Shown piece by piece: positions 1 to 5,526 of a stretch of 5,725 nt of DNA (position 1 is the stretch's first letter; every line of letters starts with the position of its first letter). The DNA lies in NCBI GenBank assembly GCA_949070545.1, contig CARTQV010000052.1, forward strand, positions 1-5,725. The letters are read 5' to 3'. Made by a program: the position numbers and the translations under genes. A model generated the notes under the pieces. The model was not told the origin of the DNA and did no database searches. It saw nothing but the letters and a program-made list of their open reading frames with translations. The DNA comes from an uncultured Candidatus Saccharibacteria bacterium (GTDB lineage Bacteria; Patescibacteriota; Saccharimonadia; Saccharimonadales; Saccharimonadaceae).

Positions 1-20
1 AATCTCCGAAACGTTGGCTA

Positions 21-64
21 CCCCCTCCGCTGCCTAGCTAGTTAGTGTCTATAGTAGGAGGGGG
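21..64. repeat. GC-rich inverted repeat, unassigned (possible RNA hairpin)
   Basis: CCCCCTCC at 21-28 is exactly complementary to GGAGGGGG at 57-64, enclosing a 28-base loop that contains the palindrome CTAGCTAG (34-41). On RNA this could form an 8-bp very GC-rich stem. It is not followed by a T-run, so it is not a standard intrinsic terminator. It may be the 3' end of a structured RNA or the tail of a gene that began before the window. All three plus-strand frames close between 35 and 45; one reads ISETLATPSAA and stops at 35-37. No function can be assigned. Confidence 0.4.
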
Positions 65-86
65 GGACAAGCAGTGAATAAAAAAT

Positions 87-100
87 TATAAAATTTTATA
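87..100. repeat. 14-bp AT palindrome at the promoter
   Basis: TATAAAATTTTATA is a perfect palindrome that ends inside the -35 box (99-104) of the promoter of the G5/DUF3761 gene. It could be an operator or UP-like AT-rich element. In AT-rich intergenic DNA a palindrome of only A and T may also arise by chance. Confidence 0.3.
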
Positions 101-127
101 GACAAATACAACAATCCAGTGTATAAT
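99..127 (+). promoter_or_regulatory. sigma70-type promoter of the G5/DUF3761 gene
   Basis: A -35 box TAGACA (99-104) and a perfect -10 box TATAAT (122-127) are separated by exactly 17 bp. Transcription should start near 134, giving a leader of about 20 nt. A Shine-Dalgarno GGAG (142-145) lies 7 nt before the ATG at 153. The same TAGACA -35 variant occurs in the rplK promoter at the other end of the window, which supports it as a genuine element of this genome. Confidence 0.8.
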
Positions 128-152
128 ATATAAAATATACGGGAGTTGACAT

Positions 153-719
153 ATGAATCCAATAAAGACTAAAATTATTACTACAGTTGCAGCCGTTGTC
201 ATCGGAGGAGGAGCAGTTGTTTCTGCAACGACCATTCCGTCACATCAAGACGCTGGTCTTCAACCCAGCACCGAAACACGCCAACAATCAGAACCTCAAA
301 TTACTACCAACATAGAAGAAGTTGTAGTTGCTGTCGCCTACGACACTGAGTATGTCGATGATAGCAGTTTGCCAAAAGGCCAAACAAAAGTCATTACGGC
401 CGGAAAAAATGGCGAAAGGACCGATTATTATGAGGTTACGTATATTGATGGCGTTGAGAGTAAACGAGAGCTTACGAAATCTGAAATTACAGTTGCTCCA
501 GTAACGCAAATCGTCGCAAACGGATCTTACGTTGCTCCGCCTCAGACCGTCCATTGCGAAAACGGGTCTTACACCAATTCTGCCGGCAATACTGTTTGTC
601 GTCCATCACAAACCAACACTGGTGGCGCCACTGCAATTTGCGGAGACGGATCTTATAGCTACAGTCAATCTCGTCGAGGGACTTGCTCTCACCACGGTGG
701 TGTCGCTAGATGGTTATAA
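153..719 (+). CDS. Exported G5-domain protein with C-terminal DUF3761-like module
   Basis: A 188-residue protein, probably secreted or membrane-tethered. Residues 1-7 are basic (MNPIKTK), 8-25 are hydrophobic, and AVVSA-T at 21-26 resembles a signal peptidase I site; there is no lipobox cysteine. Residues about 50-122 fit a G5 domain: a beta-rich VVVAV..YDTEYVDD start, LPKGQTKVITAGKNG (73-87), the Y-E-V-T-Y-I-D-G strand (93-100) and a closing ITVAPV strand. Residues 133-152 carry a short Cys-flanked NGSYTNSAGNTVC segment. Residues 159-188 end in GDGSYSYSQSRRGTCSHHGGVARWL-type sequence, the signature of DUF3761, with C163 and C178 possibly paired. G5 domains are known from cell-wall hydrolases and adhesins and are thought to bind surface polysaccharide; DUF3761 has no known function. 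A role on the surface or in host-cell contact is inference. The ATG has a good ribosome site and promoter, and the gene is monocistronic, meeting the opposing methyltransferase gene after 5 bp. Confidence 0.85.
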   Translation: MNPIKTKIITTVAAVVIGGGAVVSATTIPSHQDAGLQPSTETRQQSEPQITTNIEEVVVAVAYDTEYVDDSSLPKGQTKVITAGKNGERTDYYEVTYIDGVESKRELTKSEITVAPVTQIVANGSYVAPPQTVHCENGSYTNSAGNTVCRPSQTNTGGATAICGDGSYSYSQSRRGTCSHHGGVARWL

Positions 720-724
720 TCTTC

Positions 725-1204
725 TCAAAAATACAAAATCGCCTCTTCAATATATTTTATTTCTGCTTCATCTAACCCATACTCCTGATACAACCGCTGA
801 TCGATCTCCTCCATGCTCGCTGTCCAATCAATCTCACTTTCATCCCCCAGCTCCACCAACGGTACAAAATGATAAACTCGTCGCGGTGCTGACTGTGAAA
901 CTTTACTTGCCTTGACTAATATTCGGAAAAACTTCGTTCCTGTATATTTCTCAAAGTTCCGCGCCTCCGTCTCGCTAGCCAAAATCGCCACGAGATACGT
1001 CTGTGAGCATACTGAGGGCGGAGAAAGCACCTCTGGCCGCCCAATAATGTATCGGTCGTTGCCCGTACCACCCGCCGCCGGCAAAATCACTTTCGGCCGA
1101 TCAACTAAAGCCACGTTCTTAGAGATATCATCCCGCGCAATATATCTTCGACATAAAGAGGGGAACTTGTCGCCCATGTGCATAAAGGTCCGAAGAAATT
1201 CCAA
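725..1204 (-). CDS. C-terminal part of frameshifted Eco57I-like DNA methyltransferase
   Basis: This frame carries the missing C-terminal half of the methyltransferase that begins at 2213. The listed start is only the first possible codon (TTG at 1204); real homology probably starts near residue 20 (RRYIARDDISKN). What follows is typical of the C-terminal region of adenine-N6 methyltransferases of Eco57I-like type: DRPKVILPAAGGTGND (35-50), YIIGRPEVL, SVCSQTYL (64-71), a KFFRILVKASKVSQSAP segment (91-107) and an acidic helical tail ending EEAILYF. That region contributes to target recognition. There is no ribosome binding site or independent promoter, so I read it as the detached end of one gene rather than a separate protein. 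The frame is blocked upstream by stop codons around 1223-1235. It ends 5 bp from the convergent G5/DUF3761 gene with no terminator between them. Confidence 0.75.
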   Translation of the reverse strand: MEFLRTFMHMGDKFPSLCRRYIARDDISKNVALVDRPKVILPAAGGTGNDRYIIGRPEVLSPPSVCSQTYLVAILASETEARNFEKYTGTKFFRILVKASKVSQSAPRRVYHFVPLVELGDESEIDWTASMEEIDQRLYQEYGLDEAEIKYIEEAILYF

Positions 1205-2213
1205 ACGGTGTATTCCCTAAAATCAATTCTTCCACTCTCCCAAGCTTCCGTTCTTCAATCACCTGCTCTACCTTCTGCACAATCCCCGCCAAAATCGGCT
1301 CCCGAACGAGCACCGTCTCCTTTCCGAGCTCACGTTGTTTCTGCTCGGTCTTACCTTTTTCGTGCAAAACATAATAGCATTCCCCATCGTAACCTCTTTT
1401 TGCCAAAAAGTAGCAAATCCCACCACTGAGATTCACCCATGGAAACACTTCCTTCGCTTCCGTGTAAACCACCAGCTCCTTCAACCCAGCCTCCCTCGCC
1501 ATTACTTTCCGAAACTTACCCAGCAAATTCTCTCGCCCACCCGCGAACCAACGCGCCGGAATCACTAGAGACAGATAGCTTGGTTTAAGCTCCAACATCT
1601 TATATACAAATTCTTGATAAATCGGCGCGTCGTTGCTTCCGCCCGCACCACCAATATTATGATAAGGTGGATTTCCAACAATCGCCTCAAACTCCTGCTT
1701 AAAAACCACGTTTTGATCTTCTTCTAATACATCTAACACGATAACGTTTTCTTCAACAACTTTTTGCGCCCGTTCAATCATTTCATCACTCGGTTCCTCC
1801 GCAAATCTCAGTTGATAATATTCAACAAAAGTTTTCACAAGATTTTCTCGCGCCCTCGCGACTTTATCCACCTTAATTTCGACCCCAAAAACTGCCTCAA
1901 GCGCTCGAAACGCCCATTTTTCCCATTCAACATCTGCCACATTTTCATCAACCACTTGCAACTTGCGATCAAAAATCCCTACGCGTTGTTCAAGAGGAAT
2001 CTCTCGCTTCAACAAAGCATCATATCGACTTGTGAGATACGGTGCTTCGCCACACGCCAGCTCCAACCGTTTTGCCTGAACGTATTCTTGCCACTTTCGC
2101 TCTGCCCGCAATTTTTTCCCATCATGCCAATCTTCATCCACCAAATCGTTCTGTGCGCTAATCACCCAAAACGGCGTTGCCACCTCTGCCCGCGCATCGG
2201 TTCTATATTTCAT
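1128..2213 (-). CDS. Eco57I-like adenine-N6 DNA methyltransferase, N-terminal part (frameshifted)
   Basis: A 361-residue N-terminal and catalytic portion of a class I SAM-dependent DNA methyltransferase. The catalytic motif NPPY is at residues 181-184, preceded by the hydrophobic strand FEAIVG, which points to N6-adenine (or N4-cytosine) methylation. RLELACGEAPYL (49-60) is the likely SAM-binding motif I. TDARAEVATPFWV (5-17), LDRKL/VVDEN-type sequence (81-91), ARENLVKTFVEYYQ (121-134) and IPARWFAGGRENL (218-230) are features I associate with one lineage of restriction-type methylases of about 480-560 residues. After the conserved TPFGISSD (335-342) the reading frame runs into a TGA at 1128-1130, while the rest of the domain continues in another frame (725-1204). 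The ATG at 2213 overlaps the TGA of the NERD gene (ATGA), so translation is probably coupled. As it stands the product lacks much of its target-recognition region and may be inactive; a sequencing error or frame-switching is also possible. Confidence 0.8.
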   Translation of the reverse strand: MKYRTDARAEVATPFWVISAQNDLVDEDWHDGKKLRAERKWQEYVQAKRLELACGEAPYLTSRYDALLKREIPLEQRVGIFDRKLQVVDENVADVEWEKWAFRALEAVFGVEIKVDKVARARENLVKTFVEYYQLRFAEEPSDEMIERAQKVVEENVIVLDVLEEDQNVVFKQEFEAIVGNPPYHNIGGAGGSNDAPIYQEFVYKMLELKPSYLSLVIPARWFAGGRENLLGKFRKVMAREAGLKELVVYTEAKEVFPWVNLSGGICYFLAKRGYDGECYYVLHEKGKTEQKQRELGKETVLVREPILAGIVQKVEQVIEERKLGRVEELILGNTPFGISSDLYAHGRQVPLFMSKIYCAG

Positions 2214-2881
2214 CTCTCGCTCACCTTCCGTTCATAAGCTTCGACTTCTGCCGCATGTTCCTCTCGCACAGTTCGATCCGGAAAAACACGACCCGCCATC
2301 AACATTTGCTTCGTTTTTCCGATCTCCTGTGTTGTCAAAACTTTTTGTCCAGAGACCCCCTTCAAGGTTGTACCAATATTCGCCTGTGTACAAACAAAAC
2401 AATCTTCCGGCAAACCATCAATTACTTTCAATGTCGCTTCCCGCCCAAAAACTATCACCGAAAAAACTGGCACTTTGTCCCCAACCACAGCTCTCACTGC
2501 TTCAACATGTCGCATATTTTGCCGTACTGGACTATAAAACTGATATTTATTTTTTCCATACGCCGCAACTTGAGTCCAGTGTATCCGCTCTCCATGTCCA
2601 TAAATCCATCCAACATAATCTTTCGACTCAAATACAAATACTCCGTTTTCATTCACTGCCAAACCGTCGATCTGCAATAAATCTGCCGCCGCCATCACCC
2701 GCGCCGTTCCAGTTTTTTCAACCCGATCCACTTTGGGCAAATAAAAATCCGCAAAAATCATCTCCGAATCAAAAAATCTCTGCAAACTAAACAACAGTCT
2801 CCGTTCGCCCGGCGTCAACTCTACTGGATAAGGCGACCAGATTTTCGTCCCTTGAATCTTATAATTTCCACCCTTTTGCAT
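2210..2881 (-). CDS. NERD-domain protein, putative nuclease of an R-M-like pair
   Basis: About 223 residues from the ATG at 2881; numbering here follows the longer form from TTG at 2926 (238 residues). A NERD domain, related to PD-(D/E)XK nucleases, spans about residues 35-150. The likely catalytic set is D87 in LQIDGLAV and E100-x-K102 in VFVFESKDYVGWI, then IHWTQV (115-120) and the conserved SPVRQNMRHVEAVR (132-145). Residues 151-180 (KVPVFSVIVFG..A.LKVIDG) complete the fold, and the C-terminus (205-238) is charged and helical. No signal peptide is present, so it should act on DNA in the cytoplasm. It overlaps the downstream methyltransferase gene by ATGA, so the two are one operon; a restriction role is inferred from this pairing only. 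Start choice is uncertain: ATG 2881 lacks its own Shine-Dalgarno, while GTG 2908 and TTG 2926 are in-frame alternatives. I found no convincing minus-strand promoter just upstream. Confidence 0.8.
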   Translation of the reverse strand: MQKGGNYKIQGTKIWSPYPVELTPGERRLLFSLQRFFDSEMIFADFYLPKVDRVEKTGTARVMAAADLLQIDGLAVNENGVFVFESKDYVGWIYGHGERIHWTQVAAYGKNKYQFYSPVRQNMRHVEAVRAVVGDKVPVFSVIVFGREATLKVIDGLPEDCFVCTQANIGTTLKGVSGQKVLTTQEIGKTKQMLMAGRVFPDRTVREEHAAEVEAYERKVSER

Positions 2882-2885
2882 AATT

Positions 2886-2897
2886 CTATTTAACCAT
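2886..2897 (-). other. Three-codon upstream ORF (MVK-stop) before the NERD gene
   Basis: On the minus strand an ATG at 2897-2895 is followed by GTT, AAA and the stop TAG (2888-2886). The NERD ATG (2881) comes 4 bases later. GAGGGG (2906-2901) sits at good Shine-Dalgarno spacing for this mini-ORF but is about 19 bases from the NERD ATG. Ribosomes could load here and reinitiate at the NERD start. If the true NERD start is GTG 2908, this mini-ORF is meaningless. Confidence 0.3.
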
Positions 2898-2939
2898 AAA
2901 CCCCTCACGAAGCAAACTCTTCCCAAAATCTTGACTTTA

Positions 2940-2948
2940 TGCTACAAT
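2940..2948 (+). promoter_or_regulatory. Probable extended -10 promoter for secE-nusG
   Basis: TGCTACAAT is an extended -10 element (TGn plus TACAAT at 2943-2948), identical in hexamer to the rplK promoter -10. The expected -35 position (about 2920-2925) is a poor match, so the TG extension may compensate. A TTGACT at 2931-2936 is too close (6 bp) to act as its -35. Transcription would start near 2955, just before the hairpin at 2958-2973, leaving a leader of about 55 nt. Confidence 0.55.
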
Positions 2949-2957
2949 GCTATTGAC

Positions 2958-2980
2958 AGTCTGGTATCAGACTATTTTTT
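2958..2980 (+). terminator. Terminator-like hairpin with U-run in the secE leader (possible attenuator)
   Basis: AGTCTG (2958-2963) pairs with CAGACT (2968-2973) around a GTAT loop, followed after one base by six Ts (2975-2980). This is the form of an intrinsic terminator on the plus strand, although the 6-bp stem is short. No plus-strand gene lies immediately upstream, so it would act either on read-through from far upstream or on the secE transcript itself, which should start only a few bases earlier. A competing pairing (2961-2967 with 2989-2995) would disrupt it. Confidence 0.5.
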
Positions 2981-2995
2981 GTTCATACATACCAG
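2961..2995 (+). promoter_or_regulatory. Alternative (antiterminator-like) pairing in the secE leader
   Basis: CTGGTAT (2961-2967) is perfectly complementary to ATACCAG (2989-2995). It shares three stem bases and the whole loop of the terminator-like hairpin at 2958-2973, so only one of the two structures can form at a time. The second arm ends 6 bases before the Shine-Dalgarno AGGAG (3002-3006) of secE, so this form could also affect ribosome access. No ligand or protein partner is suggested by the sequence. Confidence 0.4.
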
Positions 2996-3010
2996 CAAGA
3001 AAGGAGTCCC

Positions 3011-3403
3011 ATGTCGAACAAATCCCACAAGCCAAAAACCAAAATCACAAAAATCTCCGCTAAACCCCCAGAAACTGCGGAAAAACCCGCAAAAAACCAC
3101 AAGACCCCAAAAATTACCGTTCCGAGCGTCCCAAAATCGGCCTCGAAGCCAAACAAAAAATCCCGCAAAAATGGTGCAGAGAAGCCCCTGAAAGAAATTT
3201 TTATCTTAGCCCGTCCTTTTGTAGCATTTGGTCGCTATCTACGCGACTCATGGCGAGAACTGCGCCAAGTCCGCTGGCCAAATCGTAAAGCCACCTGGAA
3301 AATGACCGTCGCAGTTTTGATCTATTGTGCGATTTTTATCGTTTTCATCGTTTTGCTCGACACGTTCTTTAACTTTATCTTCAATTTATTATTAACTAAA
3401 TAA
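3011..3403 (+). CDS. secE: Preprotein translocase subunit SecE
   Basis: SecE clamps SecY in the SecYEG channel that exports proteins across the cytoplasmic membrane. The 130-residue product has the family core at residues 76-127: an amphipathic segment with WRELRQVRWPNRKATW (81-96), containing the conserved E-x-x-x-V-x-W-P motif, then a single membrane span of about 98-127 (TVAVLIYCAIFIVFIVLLDTFF). Single-span SecE proteins are often only 60-75 residues; the extra length is a Lys/Pro/Ala-rich N-terminal extension of about 60 residues that looks disordered and strongly basic. The ATG at 3011 has AGGAG 4 nt upstream. It is followed after 15 bp by nusG, the usual secE-nusG arrangement, and both should share the promoter near 2943. 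Confidence 0.95.
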   Translation: MSNKSHKPKTKITKISAKPPETAEKPAKNHKTPKITVPSVPKSASKPNKKSRKNGAEKPLKEIFILARPFVAFGRYLRDSWRELRQVRWPNRKATWKMTVAVLIYCAIFIVFIVLLDTFFNFIFNLLLTK

Positions 3404-3418
3404 CAAAAGGAGAATATT

Positions 3419-3964
3419 ATGGCAGTCAACCGTTATGATGATACCCGCGCGTGGTATACAATCAGTACTTATAGTGGTTATGAAGACAAGGTCGCCGACA
3501 GCATCAAACAGCGTCTCGATAGCCCCGAATTCGAAGGAAAGATTTTCGACGCAATCGTCCCAAAAGAGAAGCGCATCGAAATCAAAAACGGCAAACGTAA
3601 AGTCGTCGACCGCAAGATTTTTCAAGGTTATGTACTCGTCGAGATGAGTCTTTCGGACGAAACTTGGTATATCGTGCGCAACACTCCAGGCGTTACTGGC
3701 TTCGTCGGAAATGGTACTCAACCAACTCCAGTTTCTGAAAAAGAAATCCAAAAGATCAAAAAACGCATGGGCGTCGAAGATCCGAAATATTCCGTCAATT
3801 ATGAAGTTGGCGAAGTTGTTTCAATCATCGACGGGCCCTTCAAAGGTTTCGAAGGCACAATTTCCGAGATTGATACCGGAAAAGGGAAACTCAAAGTTAT
3901 GGTCTCGATGTTTGGTCGCGAAACGCCCGTCGAACTCGATGCCTTACAAGTCAAACAGCTATAA
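3419..3964 (+). CDS. nusG: Transcription termination/antitermination factor NusG
   Basis: NusG binds the RNA polymerase clamp, affects pausing and termination, and links polymerase to Rho or to the ribosome. The 181-residue product has normal length and two-domain structure. The NGN domain (about 10-115) shows WYTISTYSGYEDKV (12-25), a typical IFQGYVLVEM strand (67-76) and NTPGVTGFVG (88-97). The KOW domain (about 127-181) has the core VGEVVSIIDGPFKGFEGTI (130-148) and ends FGRETPVELDALQVKQL-like. AGGAG (3408-3412) lies 6 nt before the ATG. The gene is co-directional with secE, 15 bp downstream. Its last codons overlap by 6 bp the end of the opposing 518-residue gene, and the usual downstream partner rplK is displaced by about 1.75 kb. 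No terminator is visible after the stop. Confidence 0.96.
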   Translation: MAVNRYDDTRAWYTISTYSGYEDKVADSIKQRLDSPEFEGKIFDAIVPKEKRIEIKNGKRKVVDRKIFQGYVLVEMSLSDETWYIVRNTPGVTGFVGNGTQPTPVSEKEIQKIKKRMGVEDPKYSVNYEVGEVVSIIDGPFKGFEGTISEIDTGKGKLKVMVSMFGRETPVELDALQVKQL

Positions 3965-5515
3965 CCCTTTTACTTCCAGTTTTCCATTTTCGTCCAGTTG
4001 CACTGTCTTGTCGCGCTTCACTGCCGATTCTAAAAGCACATGCCCCGCATGACCCGACCGCGGGGCTGTTTCTGGACTCAGCTCTATCTCATTTTTCCAA
4101 AAATCTTCATTCACGCCTACTGCTCGTCCAATTTCCCGACTCAGCTCCTTCTGATTACCTTCATATTTACTCGCAAAGTTCTCCAGAACAACTTGTTTAT
4201 CGTCATAAAGCAATATGCCTTTCGGCTCAGCCCCCGTTCGTGCCATCACTTTTAGCCAGCCATCCAAATCTTTATGCGATGTTACGAAGTACATCTCATC
4301 TACCCCAATCCGCACGGCTTTTGCACTCTCTAATATTTGTCCATATCGCTCTCTGAGCGGTTTCGACGCGTTGCGTTCTGTCGCAATCAACGTGTGTAAG
4401 AAACCCCGATCTTCTTTCGCATGCGCAACCACTTTTGATACACTGTCAAGCTCCTCAAACCCATTTTTTGCAAAAGTGCCACGATCAATCAAAGACTGCA
4501 TATACGGCAAGGCTGGTGGCACCTCTCCTTTTTGATAAAGATTTTCATCCCAAATCAATTTTCCTGCCTCATCAAACGAGAAATACTTCCTCATTTCCAC
4601 ATCCGATATGTCACCTTCATAGTCATATACCGATGAACTTCCCAAAAACGGGTTAGCTTCATCATATGTCAACATCCGCACTAAGTTACCATCAACACTA
4701 TTTTTTTCTCCAAAGGAGAATCCACCATCACCCCAAGTCTCAACTTGGTTCTTGAGCGTATACAGCTCCCGCGGATCAACTTCCTTACTCGTCTGTAACA
4801 TCTCATATGGCGCCGGTCGCGACGGCACGACCAACTGCGTCTCACCACCCAAAACATCTTCTGGTGCCGCCAAAAATCCAGCTATATTGCCACGCGTCCC
4901 TGGCAGCGCGTCAATTCCATCCATACCCCAAGAAATACCCTCAAAACCCGAGTTCATGTCAAACGCACTGGCTTCTGGATCATCCTCAACTAAAGCCACT
5001 CCGTTTTTCAATGCGCCAGTCTGAAAAATCTTCTCCAGCTTTGGTACCGTCGAACCATGATATAAATAATTTCCACTTGGGAACCTCTCTGCCAACCCCC
5101 CTGAGCTCATTTCCGTCAGATCGAATACCTTCTCCCGCAGCCTTTCAACCGTTTGTTGTTCCTCCTTCGACAACTCCTTATTCTCTCCCAAAGTTTCCTC
5201 GCCAATTGCTTGATTGAACGAATATCTCTGCTCATAGTTTAGCGCATAGTCCAAACTCTCCTTAATCCCAGCCCGCTCTGCCGCATGATAAATCCGATCC
5301 AATTTTTCTTCTTTCAAATTATCATCCATCCGTGCTGGCATCTCGTTCACAATCCTGAGTAACATCTCTCCTCTTCGTCGATATCTTTCACGATCTGCTT
5401 TCTCCGATGTTTTTTCAGGTCCCAAAGTAAACACCCCGCCCATCGCGGTTTCTTTCAACGTCGCCCATTCTGCGTTTATATTGCGCACTCCGCCATCTTT
5501 TTCAGCATTATTCAT
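3959..5515 (-). CDS. Hypothetical 518-aa protein with ADP-ribosyltransferase-like segment
   Basis: I do not recognise the full-length protein. No signal peptide or membrane span is visible, so it is probably cytosolic. Residues 33-135 are charged and helical, likely coiled (RYRRRGEMLLRIV; LSKEEQQTVERLREKV). Residues 149-171 (NYLYHGSTVPKLEKIFQTGALKN) resemble the first catalytic motif of PARP/KptA-type ADP-ribosyltransferases, where L-x-H-G-S is followed by I-x-x-x-G-[LA]; H153 would be the NAD-contacting His. GFEGISW (190-196) could match the second motif (G-I-Y-F in PARPs), but has Ser for Tyr. A possible third acidic residue is E238 in PSRPAPYEML (231-240). Residues 400-460 form another alpha/beta-looking segment (MYFVTSHKDLDGWL; GILLYDDKQVVLENF). 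The gene has its own strong promoter (5586-5614) and a leader of about 64 nt. The AGAGG at 5521-5517 is only 1 nt from the ATG, so translation may be weak or coupled to a tiny upstream ORF. The ADP-ribosyltransferase assignment is tentative; the gene itself is solid. Confidence 0.8.
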   Translation of the reverse strand: MNNAEKDGGVRNINAEWATLKETAMGGVFTLGPEKTSEKADRERYRRRGEMLLRIVNEMPARMDDNLKEEKLDRIYHAAERAGIKESLDYALNYEQRYSFNQAIGEETLGENKELSKEEQQTVERLREKVFDLTEMSSGGLAERFPSGNYLYHGSTVPKLEKIFQTGALKNGVALVEDDPEASAFDMNSGFEGISWGMDGIDALPGTRGNIAGFLAAPEDVLGGETQLVVPSRPAPYEMLQTSKEVDPRELYTLKNQVETWGDGGFSFGEKNSVDGNLVRMLTYDEANPFLGSSSVYDYEGDISDVEMRKYFSFDEAGKLIWDENLYQKGEVPPALPYMQSLIDRGTFAKNGFEELDSVSKVVAHAKEDRGFLHTLIATERNASKPLRERYGQILESAKAVRIGVDEMYFVTSHKDLDGWLKVMARTGAEPKGILLYDDKQVVLENFASKYEGNQKELSREIGRAVGVNEDFWKNEIELSPETAPRSGHAGHVLLESAVKRDKTVQLDENGKLEVKGL

Positions 5516-5526
5516 GCCTCTATCAT
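5512..5526 (-). other. Four-codon upstream ORF overlapping the 518-aa gene start
   Basis: On the minus strand ATG ATA GAG GCA TGA (5526-5512) encodes MIEA; its stop TGA overlaps the ATG of the 518-residue gene (5515-5513) in the form ATGA. The only purine-rich site near the main start (AGAGG) lies inside this mini-ORF, so coupled reinitiation is conceivable. It has no clear ribosome site of its own, and chance is likely. Confidence 0.2.

Noticed and set aside
1..66. Partial tmRNA ending in an Ala-Ala tag
   Set aside because: The required pseudoknots and T-arm 3' end are missing; a promoter and a new gene start within 100 bp.
532..1429. Plus-strand frames at 532-915, 912-1220 and 1178-1429
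   Set aside because: They overlap the G5/DUF3761 gene or run antisense to the methyltransferase, and show no recognisable domain or initiation signal.
1128..2213. Recoded UGA (code 25) instead of a frameshift
   Set aside because: Reading the TGA as Gly adds only two more codons before a TAA in the same frame, and does not restore the conserved C-terminal region.
2271..2280. GTTCGATCC, resembling a tRNA T-loop
   Set aside because: It lies in the NERD coding sequence, and no acceptor stem, anticodon arm or D-arm can be built around it.
1764..2680. Long plus-strand open frames antisense to the methyltransferase and NERD genes (157 and 167 aa)
   Set aside because: They lie opposite genes with clear conserved motifs, have low-complexity Phe/His/Pro/Ser-rich content, and lack ribosome sites.
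2931..2958. TTGACT (2931-2936) and TTGACA (2953-2958) as -35 boxes
   Set aside because: The first is only 6 bp from TACAAT, and neither has an acceptable -10 box 16-18 bp downstream.
3392..3751. Minus-strand 119-aa frame inside nusG
   Set aside because: It is antisense to a clear nusG and has no promoter or family resemblance.
4701..4720. T-run followed by TTCTCC-AAA-GGAGAA hairpin
   Set aside because: It lies inside the 518-aa coding region. The T-run precedes the hairpin on the plus strand, and becomes an A-run after it on the minus strand, so it cannot be an intrinsic terminator for either strand.
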